Below the pieces are notes generated by a model, which saw only the letters and a program-made list of their open reading frames with translations, was not told the origin of the DNA and ran no database searches. A stretch of DNA of 5,779 nucleotides from JBHPGW01 sp042569785 (GTDB taxonomy: Bacteria > Planctomycetota > Phycisphaerae > Sedimentisphaerales > Anaerobacaceae): contig JBHPGW010000114.1 of the NCBI GenBank assembly GCA_042569785.1, forward strand, positions 1 to 5,779, given 5' to 3'. Of this stretch, positions 1 through 5,539 are shown piece by piece. The position numbers were made by a program, and so were the translations under genes. The first letter of the stretch is position 1. Each line of letters opens with the position of its first letter.

Positions 1-15
1 AGTGCCGTGTCCAGA

Positions 16-48
16 AATAATAAAATGCTGGAAGTGAATTATTCAGCA
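16..48 (-). terminator. Probable Rho-independent terminator after the phosphofructokinase gene
   Basis: Read on the minus strand, the arms at 42-48 and 26-33 form a seven-pair stem (TGCTGAA against TTCCAGCA with one bulged C) around an 8-nt loop. The stem is followed by a T-rich tail, TTTTATTATT, at 25-16. It lies about 35 nt past the PFK stop codon, where the end of a minus-strand operon would be expected. The stem is not GC-rich and the tail is interrupted by A, so it may be a modest terminator. Confidence 0.42.
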
Positions 49-81
49 AGCCCTACTTATTATTTTTATTCCTGCTTTTTT

Positions 82-1377
82 CTATGGCCTGTACAACATC
101 GGCACATACTCTTTACACCGTTTCTCCGCGAAAATTTTCTTGAAACGGGCAAATCTCTGGATACCACCTTCAAGCGGCACGTTGACCCAATCGTCACCGA
201 TGAGAGGTTTGGCGTATTTAACGAAATCGTCAGTCACATCATATCTGCTTTCTGTGATCCATTCCGGCGGTATCTCCCGTACAGAGTTTGCAACTTCAGG
301 TAACGAAACCTTATCGTAATAAGCTTGATAGGTGTCTCCGGGTTTACGCTGAATGGTGGACATCCAACCCGTTCCGTCCTTGAGAGCCACTTCAACTGCA
401 TGCCTTGCAACGAGAAAAGCTTCCTCGAGATCAACATTGGAGGCAAGCACCGAGACCATACGCTGTTCAAGCCCGGAAACATTGCACCAAGCCGGTCCAT
501 ATTTGGAAAGCTTCTTTGAATTCAAATAGTGGGTGACAATTGTGCTATTCGTGCGTCCGTAAGGATCTTCAGCGTCGGTATGCCCAAAGGCGTCGCAATT
601 CTCACTGAAAGTTACAAACTCCTGCCCTCTGTTGACAACAACAATACAACGCCGGCTTTGTTTAAGCTCGTCACTGACGGTGTCGGCAATTTCCTCAAGA
701 GTAAATTTTGATTCCGGCAAATAGATATGTAAAGGCATTTCACGGTTTGGATCTCCCAGCCGGGCAGCGGCTGGAATGAAACCCGTGGCGCGGCCCATTG
801 CCTCTAAGACGATGACGGGATTGTGCGTGCAACAACCCAGGCTTTCCTCATTGGCATTTTGGATTACATAAGCCCAATAACGAGCGATTGAACCATAACC
901 GGGGGTATGGTCTAGGTACTTGAACTCCTGGTCGCCCACATCATTATCAACCGTTTTCGGAATTCCCACTACGGTAAGATCCATCTGTCTCTCTTTAGCT
1001 AAATTGGACAACTTATTGGCGGTATCCATAGAGTCATTGCCGCCAATGTAGAAAAAGTAGCCAATATTGTGAGCTTTTAGCACCTCGATAATTCGCTCAA
1101 AATCTTCCGAACGATCTTCCGACAGCTTATAGCGACACGTGCCAATAGGTCCTGCGGAAGGAGTTGTAGCCAATAGATCAATTTCTTTTTGGGGTTGAGC
1201 CGATATCTCAATCAGTTCCTCTTGAAGAATGCCTTCAACTCCGTGCGAGCCGGCATAGATTTCCCCGAATTTGGACGGGTAATCGCGACAGGCTTCTATG
1301 ACTCCTCGCAGAGAGTTGTTGATCACCGGCGTCGGTCCGCCCGACTGCGCAACCAATACATTTAAATTCTTTTCCAT
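82..1377 (-). CDS. PPi-type 6-phosphofructokinase family protein
   Basis: This 431-residue protein belongs to the phosphofructokinase family, whose members phosphorylate fructose 6-phosphate to the 1,6-bisphosphate in the cytoplasm. Visible motifs are the N-terminal QSGGPTPVIN loop (11-20), GPIGTCR (76-82), IGGNDS (111-116), PKTVDND (140-146, with the catalytic-base Asp at 144), LEAMGR (191-196) and GLEQR (302-306). Asp at the second position of G-G-x-D-S and Lys in PKT are marks of PPi-dependent rather than ATP-dependent enzymes. At 431 residues it is longer than the roughly 320-residue E. coli type, as many PPi enzymes are. The usual GGDDS reads GGNDS here. By hand alignment, several E. coli fructose-6-P contacts are changed: E222 to Arg250, R162 to Pro187, R243 to Trp297 and H249 to Leu303. 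The exact substrate is therefore uncertain. The start is set by AGGAG at 1386-1390, 8 nt before ATG. The gene follows the ceramidase-like gene by 100 bp and could be co-transcribed with it. Confidence 0.9.
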   Translation of the reverse strand: MEKNLNVLVAQSGGPTPVINNSLRGVIEACRDYPSKFGEIYAGSHGVEGILQEELIEISAQPQKEIDLLATTPSAGPIGTCRYKLSEDRSEDFERIIEVLKAHNIGYFFYIGGNDSMDTANKLSNLAKERQMDLTVVGIPKTVDNDVGDQEFKYLDHTPGYGSIARYWAYVIQNANEESLGCCTHNPVIVLEAMGRATGFIPAAARLGDPNREMPLHIYLPESKFTLEEIADTVSDELKQSRRCIVVVNRGQEFVTFSENCDAFGHTDAEDPYGRTNSTIVTHYLNSKKLSKYGPAWCNVSGLEQRMVSVLASNVDLEEAFLVARHAVEVALKDGTGWMSTIQRKPGDTYQAYYDKVSLPEVANSVREIPPEWITESRYDVTDDFVKYAKPLIGDDWVNVPLEGGIQRFARFKKIFAEKRCKEYVPMLYRP

Positions 1378-1394
1378 GAACCTTTCTCCTGTTT

Positions 1395-1413
1395 ATGTTT
1401 ATTTTTTAAACAT
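1395..1413 (-). promoter_or_regulatory. Perfect 7-bp inverted repeat in the PFK leader
   Basis: The arms ATGTTTA (1395-1401) and TAAACAT (1407-1413) are perfect inverted copies around a TTTTT spacer. The element sits just upstream of the PFK Shine-Dalgarno (1386-1390). It could be a repressor operator or a weak leader hairpin. No well-spaced -35/-10 pair was found beside it; TATAGAAT at about 1421-1428 on the minus strand is a possible -10 element without a convincing -35. The arms are AT-only apart from one G or C each, so chance is possible. Confidence 0.35.
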
Positions 1414-1477
1414 CATATTCTATAATTTTTTGAAATATTCCTGCTGGTGCCAAGGTCTATGCCTAATACATAATCCA

Positions 1478-2800
1478 TTATTTAAGTTCGTCCAGAATTT
1501 CGAGAGTCTTATCCACCATAATCTGCCCGCCTTTGAAGCTGAACAGTGCATTGGATGCCTCATAGCCACCTTCTTCAGCAGCCTCTTCTGTAACTATATA
1601 GCCCTGAAGTTCGCCGTTAGCCATAGCTATCATAAACGTATCCGGCTTTGCTCCCTTGACAGCCAACGGATATTCGATAAAAACTTCTCCCTGCCAGCCG
1701 ACGAAAGACCATTTGCCGATTTTTATAACCTGAATCTCAGCCGGCATGCAGGCTTTGCATACAGATTCCAGTTTCCCATCGAGAGCCGCTTGGGCCAGTA
1801 CCACAGTCTCTTCAGCCCCGAACCAGTCGCATTCAGCGGTGCGAGTCTGTTTATCAGTCGGCCCATTTTCCCGGCGAAGCCTCTCAAGGGTTTGGATAGC
1901 TTTTTCAAGATGTGCCTCTGCCTTCTCGACCGATGGAAAGCCTCTTTTTGGAAGTTCGACAAACTGCTGTGTGGTTTTCAAATCAACCTTGTCTATATAT
2001 TCGATTTGCCCGATTGCTTTTTCAACTGCTTTTCCAAGAATTTGTCCGAGCCGGTCTGCTTCTTCGAATGTATTTGCCTTTGTTACATGACGCGGGCTTT
2101 GGTTGCCGCATGGGCCTGTGTTATGCAGAACCGCACAGTCTTTACCCAATACATTCTCCTGCAGATATGTTTTCGACAAGCCGGGAAAATCACCGCTGAT
2201 AAGACTCGAATCTTCATGCATAACCGTCGGGTGCATAGAGCAAACCAGCATACATGCGATATTCTTCTGCCCATCCGCGGATTTTACCATGAGCACCGGC
2301 ACCTGATGGTCAGCTGGGCCGGCTGGGTCTCTGCGATTGGTGCCTACACCGGTATCGTCAGCGATTGCCAGACCGAGCTTTGCATCCTGAGCATTTTCAA
2401 ATGCCTTGGTAGCTGCTTCGACGATGCAATCTTCTAAAAACAACAGGTATTTTTCATCAGCTTTCGGGACAGATGGATCAGCTTCATTGCTGATATAATT
2501 TACCGTGTGCGGTCCCGAATGAGTATGCGACGCTGTTATCATTATATTGCCAGCCAGCACGCCGATAGCCTTTTCAATTCTGCTCCTGGCCCGGCCGGCA
2601 AGATCTTTGCCGACAAAGATAATATCGTTCGATACGAAGATCACTTTTGTTCGACCATCCGAAAGATAAACAGCCGAACTCGACAGCCGATCATGAACGC
2701 CGGTACTATATCTTTCTACATGGGGATAGCCGAAAAGAAATTGTGAATCTTTCGGCGTAATATCAATCTGTGCTGCACCTGCTCTTAATGTGTTTTCCAT
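1478..2800 (-). CDS. Neutral/alkaline ceramidase-like amide hydrolase, short cytoplasmic form
   Basis: This 440-residue protein resembles the catalytic N-terminal domain of neutral/alkaline (non-lysosomal) ceramidases, zinc enzymes that split the amide bond of N-acyl-sphingosine. Family landmarks are AGAAQIDITP (7-16), TASHTHSGPH (89-98, with zinc-type His92 and His94), SMHPT (188-192), SGDFPG (202-207), GPCGNQSPR (229-237, where Ser235 fits the nucleophile position), GWQGEVF (368-374, Glu372 as the likely zinc ligand) and NGELQGYIVT with GGYEA (395-415, supplying the conserved Tyr). Secreted ceramidases have a signal peptide, a C-terminal beta-sandwich and about 650 residues. This protein starts directly with the catalytic domain and has neither, so it is probably cytoplasmic with a non-ceramide substrate. 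AGGA at 2808-2811, 7 nt before ATG, supports the start. Its neighbours are sugar enzymes, which hints at an N-acyl sugar or related amide, but the actual substrate cannot be read from the sequence. Confidence 0.85.
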   Translation of the reverse strand: MENTLRAGAAQIDITPKDSQFLFGYPHVERYSTGVHDRLSSSAVYLSDGRTKVIFVSNDIIFVGKDLAGRARSRIEKAIGVLAGNIMITASHTHSGPHTVNYISNEADPSVPKADEKYLLFLEDCIVEAATKAFENAQDAKLGLAIADDTGVGTNRRDPAGPADHQVPVLMVKSADGQKNIACMLVCSMHPTVMHEDSSLISGDFPGLSKTYLQENVLGKDCAVLHNTGPCGNQSPRHVTKANTFEEADRLGQILGKAVEKAIGQIEYIDKVDLKTTQQFVELPKRGFPSVEKAEAHLEKAIQTLERLRRENGPTDKQTRTAECDWFGAEETVVLAQAALDGKLESVCKACMPAEIQVIKIGKWSFVGWQGEVFIEYPLAVKGAKPDTFMIAMANGELQGYIVTEEAAEEGGYEASNALFSFKGGQIMVDKTLEILDELK

Positions 2801-2850
2801 TTTAATATCCTAAATAATAGTTCATTTTGCTTAAATATTGTTAATTTTAT

Positions 2851-2878
2851 ATTATAAGTTAATATTTTTCGAATGCAA
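2851..2878 (-). promoter_or_regulatory. Candidate promoter for the ceramidase-like gene
   Basis: On the minus strand a perfect TATAAT (2856-2851) is preceded, across 16 bp, by TTGCAT (2878-2873). The -35 match is only partial. It lies about 50 nt before the ceramidase-like ATG, a sensible leader length. The surrounding sequence is so AT-rich that a TATAAT could arise by chance. If real, it would let the ceramidase-like and PFK genes be transcribed apart from the nag-like pair. Confidence 0.35.
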
Positions 2879-2909
2879 TTATTATGTCATCAATTTCGCG
2901 ATGATATAT

Positions 2910-2933
2910 AAAAAAAATTTTGGGTCGTCCCCA
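2910..2933 (-). terminator. Possible weak terminator downstream of the nagA/nagB-like pair
   Basis: On the minus strand TGGG-GACGA-CCCA (2933-2921) forms a four-pair stem. Three A residues and a run of eight T (2917-2910) follow. The stem is short, and the T run does not abut it, so the element is weak. Its position, after the decayed gene copy and before the candidate ceramidase promoter, fits a break between two transcription units. Confidence 0.25.
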
Positions 2934-3046
2934 GCGTTTTTGAGCTAAAAATCAGAAAAATCATCAATAGTTCATAAAAAAACACAGTTTAAAATAGATT
3001 TTAGAGACCTGCCAGACACTTTGGACCGGCCAACCGGCTCAGTGGA

Positions 3047-3211
3047 TTAATCGGCCGAAAATCCCATACTGCACAAACAGTGATTCATTTGCGGTTTTAG
3101 CATAGCTTCTCGAACAGACCGAGTTAAAAAAGGTCTATGACGGAACTGTATCTGCCGAAAAGATTGAATCGGCGTAATATCAATTTGTGCCGAACCTGCT
3201 TTTAGTGTCAT
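3047..3211 (-). pseudogene. Decayed 5' fragment of a second ceramidase-like gene
   Basis: An ATG at 3211, one nt after the NagB-like stop (TAA-A-ATG), opens a 54-codon frame. It begins MTLKAGSAQIDITP, against MENTLRAGAAQIDITP in the intact gene at 2800. After codon 14 the frames part, yet DNA similarity goes on through small deletions. In another frame the remnant still encodes FGRYSSVID, against FGYPHVERYSTGVHD in the intact protein. The conserved zinc, nucleophile and C-terminal motifs are all absent, so it cannot be a working hydrolase. An AGGA (3222-3219) inside the end of the NagB-like gene is placed as the intact gene's ribosome-binding site is. Its presence indicates that a complete hydrolase gene once followed nagB directly. 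A short peptide could still be made from the open frame, but nothing suggests it has a function. Confidence 0.75.
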
Positions 3212-3225
3212 TTTAGTATCCTATA
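3155..3225 (-). repeat. Diverged direct repeat of the ceramidase-like gene start (partner at 2730-2816)
   Basis: This segment matches 2730-2816 in the same orientation. Over the best part (about 3170-3222 against 2752-2813) I count roughly 48 identical bases out of 54 aligned, plus one 6-bp gap. The similarity covers the ribosome-binding region (AGGATACTAAAATG against AGGATATTAAAATG) and about the first 14 codons. Beyond that, it continues with deletions that shift the frame. The two copies lie about 410-430 bp apart. Confidence 0.75.
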
Positions 3226-4148
3226 TCCCAGTTGGTTTCGATGTTCATTGCGGCTTTTTCAGTAACGTAAACATCGGTTTTTAATGTTTGCAGAATAGAT
3301 GCAGGCAGCAGAGGTGTAACCGGGCCGTGCAAAACAAGTCTCGTTGTCAATCTCTGCCAGGAATTCAAACTCCCGCCAACCGTTATGCCATGCATATCGA
3401 AACGTGCCTTAGCAGCAATTACATCGGCAGGCCCCAATGTTGCCGCTTTAGGCGGAACAGCGGTCAGGTCTCCACTAAAACCAAAACATCCGTGCATAGA
3501 GTTTTGAGCGATGGTGAACGGACTAAGCGTAACGATTTTTGCCCCGAATGTTTTCCATTCTTCCAGCGGTGCATCAAACTCCGGCGCATCAGGCTCAATA
3601 AATGCAAGGTGTCCCGTCCAGCCTGGCCCGCTGTAACATATATCGGCTCCACCTTGATCAGCCAGTATCTTACTATAATCACCGACGTCTTTTAAATCGC
3701 TAAAACAAACGAACTGGTCGCGAGGTGGCCTGAGGTCCTCATCTATTTCATAATAGAAAAATTTAAGCATCGCATGGCCAAAGCCTAACTCCCATGTTTC
3801 CGGGGCAACATTACCATCCTGATCAGCATATTCATCCATCGCGAAGGCCCATAGATTTTTACAGTTAATTCTGCACTGATTAATAATACGCGCAACATGA
3901 CGATAGCCGGGCCATGGATTAGGCAGTATCATTACGATCTTCTCATTAGCATCGCTGGCATTTTTGAGTCTTGAGATCAGATCGCCGAACCACAAGAATA
4001 CCAGGTCCTCGTCTTTAACGACTTTTATGTTAAAATCGGGATTTGGGTGGCTTTCTATTTGCTCTCTTGTGATCGCTCTACATCTGGCGATAGCTTCTTT
4101 GTCCCTGAACGGAATACACTTTGCCGGCTCAAATATAAAATCTGACAT
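3213..4148 (-). CDS. NagB-like (glucosamine-6-phosphate deaminase/isomerase fold) protein with an altered active site
   Basis: This 311-residue protein shares the frame of glucosamine-6-phosphate deaminase, which converts GlcN-6-P to Fru-6-P and ammonia. FAMDEYADQDG (102-112) matches the MDEY motif, with catalytic Asp105. GPGWTGHLAFIEP (174-186) matches GVGNDGHIAFNEP, keeping His180 and Glu185. Three things differ. The catalytic D141 of E. coli NagB is Thr178. The phosphate-gripping TGGTP loop reads LPNPWPGY (75-82). The phosphate ligands R172 and K208 align by hand to Met218 and about Asn262. At 311 residues it is longer than E. coli NagB (266), partly through an extra N-terminal stretch of about 40. 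It may act on another substrate or use a changed mechanism. AGGAG at 4155-4159, 6 nt before ATG, supports the start, and the 23-bp gap to the NagA-like gene implies one operon. 6-phosphogluconolactonase-type relatives are less likely given the MDEY and GHLAF pattern. Confidence 0.75.
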   Translation of the reverse strand: MSDFIFEPAKCIPFRDKEAIARCRAITREQIESHPNPDFNIKVVKDEDLVFLWFGDLISRLKNASDANEKIVMILPNPWPGYRHVARIINQCRINCKNLWAFAMDEYADQDGNVAPETWELGFGHAMLKFFYYEIDEDLRPPRDQFVCFSDLKDVGDYSKILADQGGADICYSGPGWTGHLAFIEPDAPEFDAPLEEWKTFGAKIVTLSPFTIAQNSMHGCFGFSGDLTAVPPKAATLGPADVIAAKARFDMHGITVGGSLNSWQRLTTRLVLHGPVTPLLPASILQTLKTDVYVTEKAAMNIETNWDIGY

Positions 4149-4171
4149 CTTAAACTCCTATAGATTTCCAA

Positions 4172-5350
4172 CTACTTTTTGTAACAACATTTTCCAGCTA
4201 CGAATGTCTGTACTACTTCGATATTTTCATCGAGCAAAACCATATCGGCGTCGAAGCCGACTTTGATCTGGCCTTTGCTTTTATCTATTTTTAGAACCCT
4301 GGCAGGATTACTGCTGGCCATACGGACGGCTGTGGGTAGATCAACGCCCAGCAGTTTGATCGCGTTTTTGACAGCAAGGTTCATCGTGAGTCCGCTGCCT
4401 GCAAGTGAGCCTGGATACGGTGAATTTTCAGTCATTCTTGCCGGTGCACCTTGGTAGGCAAACTCAACTTCTGTATCGCCAAAAGACATATATCTACCCG
4501 GCTCTCTTCCTGCTCCGATATTCGCGTCGGTGATCAGGCACACCTTATCCTTGCCTTTGCAGAGCATAGCCATCTTGACAGCAACAGGGTCGACGTGTTC
4601 GCCATCGAGAATAAAGTCAACACTAACGGTCTCATCGGCCAGTATGGCTTCGACGGCTCCACAGGGCCTAACGCCGGGGTCGGTCTCTATTGGACATGGA
4701 AACACATCATAAAAATGTGTCGCGTGTCGTGCTCCCAAATCTATCGCCTTCTGTGTCTGCTTTACATCAGCTTTTGTATGAGTCATAAACACCGGCGTAT
4801 CATTGGCGGACATGATCGGGATAAGCTGCTCAATCCCCTTGAAATCAGGAGCGATACTAAATATTGCTTTATAAGGTTTTGCCGCCTCAATTAGGGCTTT
4901 GACTCTGTCTTTATCTACTGGCCCCAAAGAATCCGGCGGCAGAGCACCTGTCAAGGTTAGGAAGGGGCCTTCTAGATGGAAGCCTAATATTTGGGTGTTT
5001 TGGGTTTTTATTTTTGAAAGTGTGTTTAGGAATTCGGCGTCTTTTCCTTTTGGTTTGGCGCAAAGAGTTGGTAGAAAAGCAGTTACGCCATATTTTGGGA
5101 GCAATTTGCAGATTTCAGAGAGATCATCGGGGCCTGCGTCTATAATATAGTCGCCTGTGCCGTGAATGTGTAGGTCTATAAAGCCAGGAGTCAGGTAGAG
5201 GCCGGCAGCGTTAACAGTTTGGCCTGTATGGGTTTGTGAGTTGTTGGAATTTGTGATCTCGATGATTTTTCCGTCTTTGCAAAGGATATCCTGGTTGGGG
5301 ATGGTGGTCTCCGGTAAAACAAGAGTCGCGTTTTTGATGGTTAAATCCAT
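4172..5350 (-). CDS. NagA-like N-acetyl-amino-sugar deacetylase (amidohydrolase superfamily)
   Basis: This 392-residue cytoplasmic protein is of the N-acetylglucosamine-6-phosphate deacetylase type, whose members remove acetate from GlcNAc-6-P. The order of motifs is complete: PGFIDLHIHG (55-64, His61 and His63), LGFHLEGPF (122-130, metal Glu127), MTHTKAD (189-195, His191), HATHFYDVF (209-217, His212), LDGEHVD (248-254, His252), LITDAN (272-277, catalytic Asp275) and SLAGSGLTM (315-323). Length matches the family. Substrate-loop residues differ from E. coli NagA: N219-A220 correspond to Asp215-Val216, R227 to Thr223, and T142-H143 to Ala136-Leu137. The natural substrate may therefore not be GlcNAc-6-P, so no gene symbol is given. 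AGGAG at 5359-5363, 8 nt before ATG, fixes the start. It is the first gene of the minus-strand operon and is divergent from a DeoR-type regulator, which is the likely controller. Confidence 0.85.
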   Translation of the reverse strand: MDLTIKNATLVLPETTIPNQDILCKDGKIIEITNSNNSQTHTGQTVNAAGLYLTPGFIDLHIHGTGDYIIDAGPDDLSEICKLLPKYGVTAFLPTLCAKPKGKDAEFLNTLSKIKTQNTQILGFHLEGPFLTLTGALPPDSLGPVDKDRVKALIEAAKPYKAIFSIAPDFKGIEQLIPIMSANDTPVFMTHTKADVKQTQKAIDLGARHATHFYDVFPCPIETDPGVRPCGAVEAILADETVSVDFILDGEHVDPVAVKMAMLCKGKDKVCLITDANIGAGREPGRYMSFGDTEVEFAYQGAPARMTENSPYPGSLAGSGLTMNLAVKNAIKLLGVDLPTAVRMASSNPARVLKIDKSKGQIKVGFDADMVLLDENIEVVQTFVAGKCCYKK

Positions 5351-5374
5351 ATTATTTTCTCCTATGATTTTGGA

Positions 5375-5403
5375 ATTCTAACTTAATAAGGGGAAAAAAA
5401 CAA
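5375..5403 (-). promoter_or_regulatory. Candidate promoter of the NagA-like operon
   Basis: On the minus strand TAGAAT (5380-5375) is five of six to the -10 consensus. A poor -35, TTGTTT (5403-5398), lies 17 bp upstream. Transcription would start near 5368, giving a leader of under 20 nt that still includes the AGGAG at 5363-5359. The weak -35 would suit an activated or otherwise regulated promoter. Confidence 0.35.
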
Positions 5404-5413
5404 AGGAAAATTG

Positions 5414-5442
5414 TTGACAAATGTGAAAAAAGGTGTTATTTT
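5414..5442 (+). promoter_or_regulatory. Candidate promoter for the DeoR-type regulator
   Basis: A perfect TTGACA (5414-5419) is followed after 17 bp by TATTTT (5437-5442), four of six to the -10 consensus. Transcription would begin near 5449. The leader would be about 90 nt if translation starts at 5540, or about 12 nt if it starts at the in-frame ATG at 5462. The -10 lies inside a 26-bp palindrome, so repressor binding there would block it. Confidence 0.5.
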
Positions 5443-5458
5443 TTGTAAAAAGTAACAC
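5433..5458. promoter_or_regulatory. 26-bp near-perfect palindrome, candidate operator
   Basis: The outer arms GTGTTA (5433-5438) and TAACAC (5453-5458) are exact inverted copies. The inner arms TTTTT (5440-5444) and AAAAA (5447-5451) also match, with one mismatched pair (5439 and 5452) and a central GT. The palindrome covers the -10 of the regulator's candidate promoter and lies about 75-100 bp before the NagA-like start. This suggests autoregulation and shared control by the adjacent DeoR-type protein. As RNA it would be a stable hairpin, but the expected transcription start falls inside it. Confidence 0.5.
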
Positions 5459-5463
5459 GAAAT

Positions 5464-5519
5464 GACAGGAAATTGCAGGAAATGCGCAAAAAAGTGCGAA
5501 AAAATACGTGATTTTTGCA
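5464..5519. repeat. Helically spaced short repeats and A-tracts upstream of the regulator
   Basis: Two tandem 10-bp units, GACAGGAAAT (5464-5473) and TGCAGGAAAT (5474-5483), share CAGGAAAT. Two further units, TGCGCAAAAAA (5483-5493) and TGCGAAAAAA (5495-5504), follow at a 12-bp step. The second of these also forms a loose inverted repeat with ATTTTTGCA (5511-5519) around ACGTG. Spacing close to one helical turn suggests a multi-site operator or bent DNA. Several DeoR-family repressors bind repeated sites, so this regulator could be the ligand. Confidence 0.4.
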
Positions 5520-5539
5520 TTTTTTTACACAACAAAACT

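Larger units (their letters stand above)
2801..3046. other. AT-rich spacer between the ceramidase-like gene and its decayed copy
   Basis: No open frame with coding character was found on either strand. The part near 2801-2920 is very AT-rich and holds the candidate ceramidase promoter. The part near 3000-3046 is richer in G and C. On the minus strand it includes a CCGGTTGGCCGG stretch that may be worn sequence matching codons 67-71 (DLAGR) of the intact ceramidase-like gene, because it lies about the expected distance from the better preserved part of the remnant. That last match is tentative. Confidence 0.5.

Noticed and set aside
1441..1470. TTGGCA on the minus strand as a -35 for the PFK gene
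   Set aside because: The nearest -10-like sequence, TATAGA, is 23 bp away, too far for a standard promoter.
1298..2437. Long plus-strand open frame of 379 codons
   Set aside because: It is antisense to the well-supported ceramidase-like gene. The translation is rich in Phe, Cys and Ser with no recognisable domain, as expected of a shadow frame.
2887..2905. Small hairpin TCATC...GATGA
   Set aside because: Five weak pairs with an 8-nt loop and no T run on the correct side for either neighbouring gene.
2936..2956. Loose palindrome TTTTTGAGCTAAAAA in the spacer
   Set aside because: The arms are only T and A runs around AGCT, not placed near a promoter element, and easily expected by chance in this AT-rich stretch.
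4451..4894. Plus-strand open frame of 147 codons
   Set aside because: It lies wholly opposite conserved motifs of the NagA-like gene and shows no family features of its own.
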